Part shown: piece by piece, positions 8,801 to 16,377 of the stretch | Layout of the letters: the number at the start of each line of letters is the position of its first letter | Numbering within the stretch: position 1 is the stretch's first letter | NCBI GenBank assembly: GCA_900314355.1 | Contig: OMUY01000016.1 | Location: 1 to 64,000, forward strand | Direction: 5' to 3' | DNA from: an uncultured Eubacteriales bacterium | Lineage (GTDB): Bacteria > Bacillota > Clostridia > Oscillospirales > Acutalibacteraceae | Length of the DNA stretch: 64,000 nucleotides | Notes under the pieces: generated by a model | Seen by the model: the letters and a program-made list of their open reading frames with translations, nothing else | What the model was told of the DNA's origin: nothing | Databases searched by the model: none | Position numbers and translations under genes: made by a program

Positions 8801-10339
8801 ATATGGGATTTGAAAAACGCCAACAAGCGCGCGAGAATTTCGGTAAAACTCGTATCGGAAAACGGTGTAGGAACAATCGCGTCAGGCGTAGCTAAAGCCG
8901 GAGCGCAGGTTATTTTGATCTCCGGATTTGACGGAGGCACGGGAGCCGCTCCGCTCACGTCCATTCACGGCGCGGGACTTCCGTGGGAATTGGGACTTGC
9001 CGAGGCGCATCAGGAGCTTATAAGAAACGGACTCAGAAAAAGAGTCATACTCGAAACAGACGGCAAACTTATGACCGGCAGAGACGTAGCCGTCGCCGCT
9101 TTAATCGGCGCGGAGGAGTTCGGATTCGGAACTGCGCCGCTTGTATGTATGGGATGTGTTCTTATGAAAGCGTGCAACAACGACACTTGTCCGGTAGGAA
9201 TAGCTACTCAGAACGAGACTCTCAGAAAGAGATTTTGCGGCAAGCCCGAATATGTAATGAATTTCATGATGTTCGTCGCAAGGGAGCTCAGGGAATATAT
9301 GGCTATGCTCGGATTCAGGACTATAGACGAAATGGTCGGAAGAACCGACTGCCTTAAAATGAAGGACAAACAGATAACCCACAGGGCGGAGCTTGTCGAT
9401 TTGAATGCCATAATAAACCCCGAATTTGCCAAGGCGGAGGGACGCCATTTTGACAAAGATTCGGTCTATGATTTCCACCTTGAAAAAACTCTTGACGAAA
9501 CAAAACTCATCCCCGGATTCAAGGATGTTTTCAAAACAAGAAAGCCAAAGGAGATAAAAGTAAAGGTATCAAGCGTTGACAGGGCGTGCGGAGCGATACT
9601 CGGCTCTGAGATAACAAGAAAATTCGGCGATTCGCTTAAAGACGATACATTTGTCGTAAACTGCGAGGGAGGCGGAGGTCAGTCATTCGGCGCATTTATC
9701 CCGAAAGGTCTTACGATGAAACTCACCGGAGACGCAAACGACGGATTCGGAAAAGGACTTTCCGGAGGAAAACTCGTCTTGGTTCCTCCGAAAAACAGGC
9801 AATTTACAGAAAGTGAAAACATCATCTGCGGCAATGTCGCTCTCTACGGAGCAACAAGCGGCAGGGCATATATCTCAGGAGTGGCAGGCGAAAGATTTTG
9901 CGTCAGAAATTCCGGCGCCGTCGCGGTCTGCGAAGGGTGCGGAAACCACGGGCTTGAATATATGACAGGCGGCAGAGCTGTCATACTCGGCTCCACCGGA
10001 ATAAATTTCGCCGCCGGAATGAGCGGAGGAATAGCTTACGTGTTGGACATCGACCACAGCCTTTACAGAAAAATAAATAAAGACATGGTGAGCATGGCTG
10101 AAGTAAAGGAAAAATACGATATCGCCGAACTTAAATCAATAATCGCCGACTATGTCAGAGAGACCGATTCCGAGATAGGAAAGAAAATACTTAATGATTT
10201 CTCAAATTACGTGTTTGAATTTAAAAAGATAATCCCCTACGACTACCAGAGAATAAAATCGGCAATCGCGAAATACGAAGAGCAGGGAATAGCACACCCC
10301 GATGCTGTTTTGGAAGCTTTCAAAGAAGTAAGGGCTTAA
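5810..10339 (+). CDS. gltB: Glutamate synthase, large subunit
   Basis: 1509 residues, full length for the bacterial alpha subunit. It hydrolyses glutamine and channels ammonia to 2-oxoglutarate. The N-terminal Ntn amidotransferase uses Cys22 in HDSCGIGAI, so 21 residues would have to be removed to expose it. IAHNGEINTIRGN is the glutaminase loop. The central domain follows, then the FMN barrel (RFKTGAMSYGSLS, GEGGEDPAR, GAKPGEGGHLPG, ISGFDGGTGAAP) and the 3Fe-4S cysteines in CMGCVLMKACNNDTCPVG. The C-terminal GXGXG beta-helix starts near residue 1270 and shows NCEGGGGQSFGAF. AGAGGT lies 8 bp before ATG. It is paired with gltD 16 bp downstream. Confidence 0.97.
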   Translation: MEESRLRKKYDEIYKLKDHDSCGIGAIVNIDGRRDNKVLSDALHIVEMLDHRSGKDATGKVGDGVGILLQISHDFFYSAAKEAGIDIGRAGEYGVGMFFLPRENLKRMFAKQMFESIVDKNGLKFLGWRDVPVHSEVLGEPAVACMPKIEQCFIKKPQDVSTGLVFDKRLYVLRREFEQSSEDTNIISLSSRTIVYKGMFLVNQLRLFYSDLQSENYKTAIAVVHSRFSTNTSPSWDRAHPYRMIAHNGEINTIRGNADRMLAREETMSSPLTEENFDKVLPVINSSGSDSAMLDNTIEFLVMSGMELPLAMMITIPEPWKNDPYMDRAKKDFYHYYATMMEPWDGPAAIIATDGDIMAATLDRNGLRPSRYYITDDGRLVLSSEVGVLDIPPEHIVKKSRLLPGKILVVDTKKKRIISDDECKEYYAGRQPYGEWLDSYLLRLKDVPIPNKKVENYSQDMRDRLYKVFGYTYEDVNSSILPMATTGNEPIGSMGTDIPLAVLSEKHQSLFDYFKQMFAQVTNPPIDSLREKIVTDTTIYIGSDGNLLEEKAENCRMLEVNNPILTGVDLIRIKSLDRPGFRAKTISLLFYKNTSLAKSLEQLNINVDRAYNKGYNIIILSDRGVDENHEPIPSLLAVSSVEQHLVRTKKRTAVSLILESAEPRDVHQFAALFGFGARAINPYLAHECITESIDKGILDKDYHTAINDYNNAVLTGIVKIAAKMGISTLQSYQSARIFEAIGLNHEVIDKYFTGTVSRIEGIGMKEIQEGIRFRHDRAFDPLELGVDDTLDSTGFHKLRSGDDKEDHLYDPLTIVTLQQAVRENDYEKFKKYTSLVDNRKPHTLRGLVDLVPHNAPIPVDEVEPESEIVKRFKTGAMSYGSLSEEAHETLAVAMNRLGGKSNTGEGGEDPARFNTEKNSKIKQVASGRFGVTSAYLNSAEDIQIKMAQGAKPGEGGHLPGHKVYPWVAKIRYSTPGVSLISPPPHHDIYSIEDLAQLIWDLKNANKRARISVKLVSENGVGTIASGVAKAGAQVILISGFDGGTGAAPLTSIHGAGLPWELGLAEAHQELIRNGLRKRVILETDGKLMTGRDVAVAALIGAEEFGFGTAPLVCMGCVLMKACNNDTCPVGIATQNETLRKRFCGKPEYVMNFMMFVARELREYMAMLGFRTIDEMVGRTDCLKMKDKQITHRAELVDLNAIINPEFAKAEGRHFDKDSVYDFHLEKTLDETKLIPGFKDVFKTRKPKEIKVKVSSVDRACGAILGSEITRKFGDSLKDDTFVVNCEGGGGQSFGAFIPKGLTMKLTGDANDGFGKGLSGGKLVLVPPKNRQFTESENIICGNVALYGATSGRAYISGVAGERFCVRNSGAVAVCEGCGNHGLEYMTGGRAVILGSTGINFAAGMSGGIAYVLDIDHSLYRKINKDMVSMAEVKEKYDIAELKSIIADYVRETDSEIGKKILNDFSNYVFEFKKIIPYDYQRIKSAIAKYEEQGIAHPDAVLEAFKEVRA

Positions 10340-10355
10340 AGGAGGATTTTGCAAA

Positions 10356-11864
10356 ATGGGAAAAATGACAGGATTTTTGGAATATCCCCGAATTGAAAAT
10401 TCGACCGAAAACATAAATGACAGATTAAAAAGCTTTGAGGATTTTCATCTGAGTTTAAATACGGAAAAAAGAAGAGAGCAGGGCGCAAGATGCATGGACT
10501 GCGGTTCGCCGTTCTGCCAGTCGGGAATGACTTTAAACGGTTCCGTGATAGGCTGCCCGCTTCACAATCTTATTCCGGAGTTTAACGATGAAATTTACAG
10601 AGGACATATGGGCAACGCCCTCTCAAGGCTGCTGAAAACAAACAATTTTCCGGAGTTTACCGGCAGAGTATGCCCCGCATTGTGCGAAAAAGCCTGCATC
10701 TGCGGACTTAACGACGCTCCGGTCACTGTCAGGGAAAACGAGCTTTACATAATAGAGAAAGCTTTTGAGTCCGGCATAATCAAGCCGAGAATACCTAAAA
10801 AGAGAAGCGGAAAAAACGTCGCTGTAATAGGCTCCGGCCCCGCCGGTCTGACTGTCGCCGACCAGCTGAATCACAGGGGACACCTTGTAACTGTTTTTGA
10901 AAAAGCTTCAAGACCGGGCGGTCTTCTCATGTACGGCATTCCGAATATGAAACTTCCCAAGGAGATAATAAACAGGCGAATTGAGCTGATGGAATCGGAA
11001 GGAGTGAAATTCGTCACAGGAGCGGATATAGGCAGGACTGTTCCGGCAGAAGATGTTGAAAACGAATTTGACGCCGTTGTTTTATGCTGCGGAGCAAGAG
11101 AACCGAGAAAACTCGAGGCGGAAGGAATTGAAAACGCTGAAGGCGTTGTTTTCGCGGTAGATTTTCTGACGGAGGTGACAAAAGACCTTCTTTCGGGAAA
11201 ACTGCCGTACCACAGTTCCGATATGTCGGGATTCAACCTTGACGAACCAGAAAAAAGGCAGATGTCTGAGTCGGAAAAGATCGTCCGAAATAAAGACGTG
11301 CTGATTGTTGGCGGCGGCGACACCGCTGTGGACTGCGTTGCGACAGTATTGAGGCTCGGCGCGAAATCTGTTCATCAGATAATAAGAAAACCGCCCCTTC
11401 CAAAGGAAAGAACGGCCGACAACCCGTGGCCCGAATATCCGAAAGTATGGACTCAGGATTACGGGCAGAAGGAAGCTGCCGATGTTTTCGGCTCCGATCC
11501 GAGAATTTTCGGCACTGTCATAAAAAAAATAAACGTCGACGAAAACGGAAACATAAAATCTGTCATGACTTCTCCGTCCAAATCAAAAGACGACGGCGAA
11601 ATGAAAGAATTAAACTGCGGTCTTCTTCTTCTCGCCACAGGATTTTCAGGATGTGAAAACTATGTTCCCGAATCTTTCGGAATTGAGACAGACAATAAAG
11701 GAAACGTAAAGACAGATGAAAATTCATTCGTCACGACAGATAATAAGGTGTTTGTGTCGGGTGATATGCGTTCCGGTCAGTCCCTTGTGGTGAAAGCCAT
11801 GGAGGAGGGTAGAAAATGCGCAGCCGAGGTCGATAAATTTTTGATGGGATATTCGACCATGTAA
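10356..11864 (+). CDS. gltD: Glutamate synthase, small subunit (NADPH-dependent)
   Basis: 502 residues. It passes electrons from NAD(P)H through FAD and 4Fe-4S clusters to GltB. The N-terminal cluster cysteines are in ARCMDCGSPFCQ, GCPLHNLIPEFND and CPALCEKACICG. The FAD Rossmann motif is VAVIGSGPAGL near residue 151, the NADPH motif is LIVGGGDTAVDC near residue 310, and the C-terminal FAD contact is VFVSGDMRSGQSLVV. GGAGG precedes ATG. It is cotranscribed with gltB and ends in a terminator shared with the opposing holin gene. Confidence 0.96.
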   Translation: MGKMTGFLEYPRIENSTENINDRLKSFEDFHLSLNTEKRREQGARCMDCGSPFCQSGMTLNGSVIGCPLHNLIPEFNDEIYRGHMGNALSRLLKTNNFPEFTGRVCPALCEKACICGLNDAPVTVRENELYIIEKAFESGIIKPRIPKKRSGKNVAVIGSGPAGLTVADQLNHRGHLVTVFEKASRPGGLLMYGIPNMKLPKEIINRRIELMESEGVKFVTGADIGRTVPAEDVENEFDAVVLCCGAREPRKLEAEGIENAEGVVFAVDFLTEVTKDLLSGKLPYHSSDMSGFNLDEPEKRQMSESEKIVRNKDVLIVGGGDTAVDCVATVLRLGAKSVHQIIRKPPLPKERTADNPWPEYPKVWTQDYGQKEAADVFGSDPRIFGTVIKKINVDENGNIKSVMTSPSKSKDDGEMKELNCGLLLLATGFSGCENYVPESFGIETDNKGNVKTDENSFVTTDNKVFVSGDMRSGQSLVVKAMEEGRKCAAEVDKFLMGYSTM

Positions 11865-11883
11865 AAAACGGAACAATAAAAAT

Positions 11884-11911
11884 ACGGAGCTTCTTTAATC
11901 GGAAGCTCCGT
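11884..11911. terminator. Terminator between gltD and the convergent holin gene
   Basis: ACGGAGCTTC / GGAAGCTCCGT stem with a short loop and a TTAATTTTATTT tail on the plus strand; the A-rich 5' flank gives a weaker U-tract on the minus strand. Confidence 0.8.
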
Positions 11912-11916
11912 TAATT

Positions 11917-12336
11917 TTATTTGCTCTGAATCTGATTTTCTTCTTTGTCCTTTACCGATTCGAGAGCTTTTCTTATTTTTTCGGGGACAGGCAGACCGAG
12001 CTTTGCGCAGTTTTCAGTGATTGAAAGACCTTCGTTTGCGAGATAGAAAAACAGGGCGGCTGTTCTCAGAACGGAAGGACGGTTCAATATATAGATGTCG
12101 ACTAAATTCGCCGCTCCGATTAAAATAAACATCATTATCTTATTCGATATGCCCTTGAATCCGGTTTTGCTTGAAAGAGATTTAGTCCTCACGGCGTATA
12201 TCGTTCCGGAAACGTAATCAAGCGAAGCCATCGCGAGAAGCGCATAGAAAAGACCGTCCGCCTTCCCGAAAACAAAACCGAACGCCGCGCCGAGAAATGC
12301 CGATATGATTTTCGCAATATCTTCAATTCTGTTCAA
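11917..12336 (-). CDS. Phage-type holin family protein
   Basis: 139 residues of the toxin secretion/phage lysis holin family (Bacteriophage_holin_4, which includes TcdE and UviB). Hydrophobic helices lie at about residues 10-27 (SAFLGAAFGFVFG), 30-48 (YALLAMASLDYVSG) and 65-100 around an amphipathic stretch. The family signature YALLAMASLDYVSGTI and the GFKGISNKIMMFILI segment are present, with a hydrophilic charged tail. Such proteins form membrane pores that release an endolysin or a toxin. It is the last gene of a four-frame unit, 30 bp after a GH25 lysozyme. No capsid or tail genes are nearby, so it is an orphan lysis cassette rather than a prophage. Confidence 0.85.
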   Translation of the reverse strand: MNRIEDIAKIISAFLGAAFGFVFGKADGLFYALLAMASLDYVSGTIYAVRTKSLSSKTGFKGISNKIMMFILIGAANLVDIYILNRPSVLRTAALFFYLANEGLSITENCAKLGLPVPEKIRKALESVKDKEENQIQSK

Positions 12337-12366
12337 TTAAAATTTTTCCTCCTTTTTAAAAGAAAA

Positions 12367-13140
12367 TCATTCTGTTAATATTTTTCTCGCATCTTTCGCA
12401 GTTATCTTGCCGTCGCCGTCTCTGTCGAGTTTTTTCATTTCCTCCGGTGATATTTTTTCAAGTTTTGCGGAAATTTTAAGAACTTTCTCCGCTTCTCTCT
12501 TTTTATTTTCGGCGTCCGCTTTTTTGAAATCATAATAAATATAATTTAGATCAAACGGACCGTATCCGGATTGAAATGAGCCGCCGTAAATTTTTCCTGA
12601 CGATGTGTACTGCCACAAGTCGTATCTTTTTTTATAGGAACAGCCTGAACCCGACCACTGGGCTACCCAGACTTTTTTGTTTTGAAACCACTTGTCTCTG
12701 AGCTTATCGTTCCATACGCTGAGAGACGCGTAAGTTCCGTACTCAAATCCGGCTTTTTCGATTTCATAGGCGAAAGTTCTGCATATTGAAAGTATTTTGT
12801 CATTGCTTTTTCTTATAGTTCTCTTTTCTTCTATGTCGTAAAAAACGGGCAGAACAGGATTAAGATTTCCCAAAACTCTCAATGCGTGCATTGCCTCCGA
12901 TTTTGCCTTTTTCTCCGAGTCCGCATATGAATAAAGATAAACTCCGTATGGAATATTGTATTTTTTGCATTTTTTTACGTTATCGTAGAATTTTTCATCG
13001 TCCTGATTTATGTAATCGCCGCCGAACCCCAATCTTATTATTGCTGCCGATATCGGAGTGTTCTTCGCGTTTTTGATTATTTCAAAATTAACATCTCCGT
13101 TCGCATAGCTTAAATCTATAACTCTTCCGTAATTATTCAA
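12367..13140 (-). CDS. GH25 lysozyme with C-terminal half-dockerin
   Basis: 257 residues. Residues 1-200 are a GH25 muramidase barrel: VIDLSYANGDVNFE with the N-terminal Asp, AAIIRLGFGGDYINQDD, YGVYLYSYA, and VFYDIEE carrying the catalytic Asp and Glu. KVWVAQWS and YDLWQYTSSG complete the barrel. It should cleave the MurNAc-GlcNAc bond of peptidoglycan. There is no signal peptide, so export probably depends on the adjacent holin. The last 25 residues carry one complete dockerin-type EF-hand (LDRDGDGKITAKDARKIL). Before it only the helix of a first repeat survives (EKVLKISAKLE), without its calcium loop. ATG is 19 bp after the sigma-like gene. Confidence 0.88.
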   Translation of the reverse strand: MNNYGRVIDLSYANGDVNFEIIKNAKNTPISAAIIRLGFGGDYINQDDEKFYDNVKKCKKYNIPYGVYLYSYADSEKKAKSEAMHALRVLGNLNPVLPVFYDIEEKRTIRKSNDKILSICRTFAYEIEKAGFEYGTYASLSVWNDKLRDKWFQNKKVWVAQWSGSGCSYKKRYDLWQYTSSGKIYGGSFQSGYGPFDLNYIYYDFKKADAENKKREAEKVLKISAKLEKISPEEMKKLDRDGDGKITAKDARKILTE

Positions 13141-13159
13141 CCTCGTTTTGCCCCTTTCT

Positions 13160-13750
13160 TCAATCGCTTGAAAGTCTGTAATAATTTTTCAGACGAGACG
13201 CCGTATCTCTCAGCTCCGATCTCTCCTGATACAGAATTTTAAGCTCGTAATTCAGTGTCCTCGCTTCGTCCGCGTCCGGAAACGCTCTTAATTTTCTTCT
13301 CCTTCTCTCTATCATTTTTTCCGTGTTCTCCGCCGCTGTCTCGTATTCTTCGGACAGATTCCGCAGTGCCTCTCTGCTCTCTTTCAGATTCATATTTCTC
13401 CTTTCGCGCAAAATTTCGCCGCAGTCGTTGTAATAGTAGACGTATTCGAGCTTTGAAAATATTTTTTTCTTCGCCCTCAGAACAAGTCTCTGCGCCGCTT
13501 TATTGCTTATTGACAGTTTTTCCCCGATTTCGATATACGTGAAATTGTCCTCGCACCTCAATTTCAGCGCCTTCCTCTCGTTGTCGTCAAGCTCCTGTTC
13601 CACCGCAAGCCCGAGAAGAAACAAAGTGTTCATCTTTGAATATTTTTCTGTGCAGTCGGAGCAAATCGATGAAAGACAAGTGTCCGAGTCGGGGTCCGGA
13701 AATGACTCGAGGAATGATTCTTCCAAATTTGTATATCTCACATTTCCCAT
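13160..13750 (-). CDS. Sigma-70 region-4-like HTH protein with charged coiled-coil tail
   Basis: 196 residues. Residues 54-101 resemble sigma-70 region 4: LDDNERKALKLRCEDNFTY, then IGEKLSISNKAAQRLVLRAKKKIF as the helix-turn-helix. There is no region 2, so it cannot by itself be a complete sigma factor. A CSDC pair lies upstream of the HTH. After residue 115 the protein is highly charged and helical (EYETAAENTEKMIERRRRK...), probably coiled coil, and looks like a separate phage-type protein fused on. It most likely controls the lysozyme-holin genes that follow, by analogy with phage late regulators and with UviA/TcdR beside UviB/TcdE. That role is inferred from position. Confidence 0.65.
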   Translation of the reverse strand: MGNVRYTNLEESFLESFPDPDSDTCLSSICSDCTEKYSKMNTLFLLGLAVEQELDDNERKALKLRCEDNFTYIEIGEKLSISNKAAQRLVLRAKKKIFSKLEYVYYYNDCGEILRERRNMNLKESREALRNLSEEYETAAENTEKMIERRRRKLRAFPDADEARTLNYELKILYQERSELRDTASRLKNYYRLSSD

Positions 13751-13821
13751 AATATGTCCCTTCTTTCACGGTGTTGATATTTTTTTTGATTGAACTTATT
13801 AAAAGTGCAAGTATATTTCAT
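13738..13821 (-). CDS. 27-residue small ORF, translationally coupled to the sigma-like gene
   Basis: Begins MKYTCTFNKF, is rich in Lys and Arg, and ends ILWEM. It has the best ribosome site in the cassette (GAGAGGAG about 6 bp before ATG) and is the first frame after a near-consensus promoter. Its last codons overlap the ATG of the sigma-like gene in another frame. This arrangement suggests a leader peptide or coupling ORF that sets translation of the regulator. No family recognised. Confidence 0.5.
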   Translation of the reverse strand: MKYTCTFNKFNQKKYQHRERRDILWEM

Positions 13822-13842
13822 TTTTATCTCCTCTCAATTTCC

Positions 13843-13870
13843 ATTATATTCATAAAAAATGAAATGTCAA
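13843..13870 (-). promoter_or_regulatory. Promoter of the sigma-like/lysozyme/holin cassette
   Basis: On the minus strand TTGACA (13865-13870), 16-bp spacer, perfect TATAAT (13843-13848). This is a vegetative-type promoter, so the cassette could be read by the housekeeping sigma factor. Confidence 0.75.
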
Positions 13871-13951
13871 GTCATAATTTAAGAATATATATTGCACATA
13901 ATTTGAAATTTCCCCGCTAATTCGTTAAATAATTAACTTATAATCAAAGTC

Positions 13952-13980
13952 TTTACACTTAAAAAAAATTGTAATATAAT
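13952..13980 (+). promoter_or_regulatory. Promoter of the apbE-rnf operon
   Basis: TTTACA at 13952-13957, 17-bp spacer, TATAAT at 13975-13980. It is divergent from the lysis cassette promoter, with about 80 bp between the two. Confidence 0.7.
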
Positions 13981-14050
13981 AATAAAATAAATGGCCGCTT
14001 TTCGGCGGTCTCGGTTTGTAAAATATAATTTTCCGGAAGCGGGGCGCGGA

Positions 14051-14332
14051 ATGAATAAATTAAAAAAAATCGGAATGGTTTTGTCGTCCGCCGCGTTCGC
14101 CCTCGGTATTTTGAATTTTGCAATCAGAATTTTCGCTAACTCTTATTCTCCTCTCGCCGCGCCGATTCTTGTTTTGACTGGCGTTATTTTTTGCGCCTGT
14201 TTAGTATATTACTTCTACGGTTCGACGGGCGGAAAAACAGAAAACGACAGAGAAAAAGACGAAGAAAACGCCGAAACGGAAAATTCAGAAAAAGCGGATT
14301 CCGATGATGAAGAAAACAGACTCGATGAATGA
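14051..14332 (+). CDS. Small membrane protein of unknown function, first gene of the rnf operon
   Basis: 93 residues: a short basic N-terminus (MNKLKKIG), two hydrophobic helices (about 8-28 and 34-56), then a strongly acidic, probably disordered cytoplasmic tail rich in Glu, Asp and Lys. The start at 14051 is preferred over an in-frame ATG at 13991, which would add an unlikely Arg-rich extension and lies almost at the predicted transcription start. The gene overlaps apbE by 29 bp. The family was not recognised. Position suggests a role with Rnf or ApbE, but nothing in the protein shows it. Confidence 0.6.
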   Translation: MNKLKKIGMVLSSAAFALGILNFAIRIFANSYSPLAAPILVLTGVIFCACLVYYFYGSTGGKTENDREKDEENAETENSEKADSDDEENRLDE

Positions 14333-15380
14333 AAATCAGGGCGGGCAGAGCGGAAATAAAAAGATATTTACGTATATTATTATTTTCGCGCTGATATTTA
14401 TTATCGCGTCCGCAGTAATATTCGACTCTTTTTTTTCAGTAAAGGAGTACGACAAGACTGATTACGCTATGGGCTCTGAAATTTCGATTAAAATAAAATC
14501 GAGAAAAAATTCAGACGATTTGGAAAATAATCTCGTATCAGACGTAAAAAAACTCGATTCGCTGATTTCAAATAAAACAGAAGATACTGAAATATCAAAA
14601 TTAAATAAAAACGGGAAAGAAAAAGTCTCCGATGAAACTTTATACGCTCTTAAAATTTCAAAGGAAATTGCCGAAAAATCAGGCGGCGCACTCGACGTAA
14701 CTATTGGAAAAGTCTCTGAACTGTGGGATTTTGACGATGAGAAAAACGAGGTACCGTCCGAAGACAAAATCGAAAACGCCCTGAAAACAGTCGATTTCAG
14801 AAAAATCACGATAGACGGAAATACCGTTTCATTGGGATTAAATCAGAAAATAGACCTCGGCGCGGCAGGAAAAGGATATGCCTGCGACATTATAAAAAAA
14901 AGGCTTGAAAAAGAAAAATACGAGTCGGCTGTAATTTCGGTCGGAGGAACTGTATTCGTATCCGGAAAAAACGGCGGCGGTTCTGATTTTAACATAGGCA
15001 TAAGGACGCCTGAAAAAAACGAGACCGGATGTTTCGCGTCGTTAAAAGTCAAATCGGGACAATTTATTTCCACATCAGGAAATTACGAAAAATCATTTGA
15101 AAAAGACGGGAAGATTTATCACCATATCTTATCTCCCAGAACGGGATACCCCGCGTCATCCGGACTTAAAAGCGTGACTGTAGTATCCGACGAGGGAATA
15201 ATATCAGACTGCCTGTCTACGGCATGTTTTGTCTTGGGATACGAAAAAAGCAAGTCTCTTTTATCCGATTACGGCGCTTCGGCTGTATTCGTCACAGATG
15301 AAAACGATATTTTGACATATAACATAAAGTCGTCCGATTTAAAATTATTTTCCGAAAATTATTCTTATTCGGTAAGCTGA
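14304..15380 (+). CDS. apbE: FAD:protein FMN transferase
   Basis: 358 residues. ApbE attaches FMN through a phosphoester bond to Thr or Ser of target proteins, including RnfD and RnfG, on the outer face of the membrane. An N-terminal uncleaved anchor (about residues 22-45) is followed by the catalytic domain: YAMGSEISIKI, KEIAEKSGGALDVTIGKV, DLGAAGKGYACDII, VISVGGTVFVSG, HHILSPRTGYPASS and DCLSTACFVLG. These are the usual FAD and magnesium contacts. ATG 14304 overlaps the previous gene; ATG 14325 is an alternative start with no better ribosome site. Its targets are encoded a few genes downstream. Confidence 0.9.
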   Translation: MMKKTDSMNENQGGQSGNKKIFTYIIIFALIFIIASAVIFDSFFSVKEYDKTDYAMGSEISIKIKSRKNSDDLENNLVSDVKKLDSLISNKTEDTEISKLNKNGKEKVSDETLYALKISKEIAEKSGGALDVTIGKVSELWDFDDEKNEVPSEDKIENALKTVDFRKITIDGNTVSLGLNQKIDLGAAGKGYACDIIKKRLEKEKYESAVISVGGTVFVSGKNGGGSDFNIGIRTPEKNETGCFASLKVKSGQFISTSGNYEKSFEKDGKIYHHILSPRTGYPASSGLKSVTVVSDEGIISDCLSTACFVLGYEKSKSLLSDYGASAVFVTDENDILTYNIKSSDLKLFSENYSYSVS

Positions 15381-15384
15381 AAGT

Positions 15385-15750
15385 ATGAGAAAAACATTTA
15401 AAGCAACCGACATTATTCTGATTTTGATATTGGTTTTCGCGGCAGTATGCTTTTTTATTTTTTCTGACAGAGAAGGTAAAGGAACGCAGGCTGTCGTCAC
15501 GGCGGGCGGAGAAGTTTATTCAACTTACGATCTCAATAAAATAACGGAACCTGTGACAATAGAAGTGAACGGATGCAAAATCGAGATAACTAAAGACGGC
15601 GCGAGGTTTATTAATTCCACATGCAGAGATAAAATATGCGTAAAATCGGGAATGATATCAAAACCGTCAGATGCCGCGTCTTGTATACCAAATAAAGTGA
15701 CGATTTCAATCAAAGGCGAAAAAAGCTCGGTCGACGCCGTGGCTTATTGA
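15385..15750 (+). CDS. NusG domain II-containing protein
   Basis: 121 residues: one N-terminal membrane helix (about 8-26), then a small extracytoplasmic beta domain of the NusG_II type (VNGCKIEITKDGARFINSTC, DKICVKSGMISKPSDAASCI, NKVTISIKG). Three Cys residues are conserved in the family. Such proteins regularly sit between apbE and the Gx transporter in clostridial rnf loci. A role in Rnf maturation or flavin delivery is plausible but unproven. Starts 4 bp after apbE. Confidence 0.85.
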   Translation: MRKTFKATDIILILILVFAAVCFFIFSDREGKGTQAVVTAGGEVYSTYDLNKITEPVTIEVNGCKIEITKDGARFINSTCRDKICVKSGMISKPSDAASCIPNKVTISIKGEKSSVDAVAY

Positions 15751-15808
15751 TTTAATATTCGAGTCACTGCGTCAATGCCTTTGTTTCATTACTATTTATA
15801 TATAAATT

Positions 15809-16345
15809 ATGGCGAAAAATCATGACAATAAAAAAATAAAGCCGTCTTCGAGAGCCGCGCTCGACGGTATAATGGCGGCTCTTGCGATAAGCCTTTCATA
15901 TCTTGAAAGCCTTCTGCCAGATCTTCCGTTTATGGTTCCGGGTGCAAAGCTCGGACTTGCCAATGTGGCGGTTATGTTTGCGGTATTGGCTCTTTCGTGG
16001 GCGGACGCTCTTTTTATCGTCGCGGTAAAATCCGGATTCGCTTTTCTTACAAGAGGATTCGCTTCGTTTCTTATGAGCTTTTCAGGCTCTTTACTTTCTT
16101 TAATTGTGCTGATTATCCTTGTGAAAATTCCGAAAAAACCGCTTTCGTATATTTTTATTTCGGTGCTGTCGGCCTTTGCGCACAACATGGGACAGTTGAC
16201 GGCGGCTTCAATATACTCTCGGACGGATTTATTTAAACCATATTTTCCTGCTCTCACGGTTTTCGCCGTCATTTCGGGAATAATTACTGGAATAATTTTA
16301 AAGACAGTGATGCCCGCCATAAAAAAGGCGGCGTTTAAAAATTAG
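15809..16345 (+). CDS. Gx transporter family / heptaprenyl diphosphate synthase component I-like membrane protein
   Basis: 178 residues with four to five hydrophobic helices after a short basic N-terminus. Recognisable family stretches are LPFMVPGAKLGLANV, LTRGFASFLMSFSGSLLS and SAFAHNMGQLTAA. The family was first named as component I of heptaprenyl diphosphate synthase, but its fold resembles ECF-type S components and it commonly accompanies apbE and nusG2. A transported cofactor precursor is possible. No clear ribosome site precedes ATG at 15809. Confidence 0.8.
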   Translation: MAKNHDNKKIKPSSRAALDGIMAALAISLSYLESLLPDLPFMVPGAKLGLANVAVMFAVLALSWADALFIVAVKSGFAFLTRGFASFLMSFSGSLLSLIVLIILVKIPKKPLSYIFISVLSAFAHNMGQLTAASIYSRTDLFKPYFPALTVFAVISGIITGIILKTVMPAIKKAAFKN

Positions 16346-16377
16346 ATTATCAAAAAAATATTTTCGGTTTTTTGCGC

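Noticed and set aside
11917..13870. Prophage
   Set aside because: Only holin, lysozyme and a regulator are present; there is no integrase, capsid, tail, terminase or attachment repeat, and both flanks are housekeeping operons.
15820..16320. 166-codon minus-strand frame within the Gx transporter gene
   Set aside because: Complement of a conserved membrane protein; no ribosome site or promoter.
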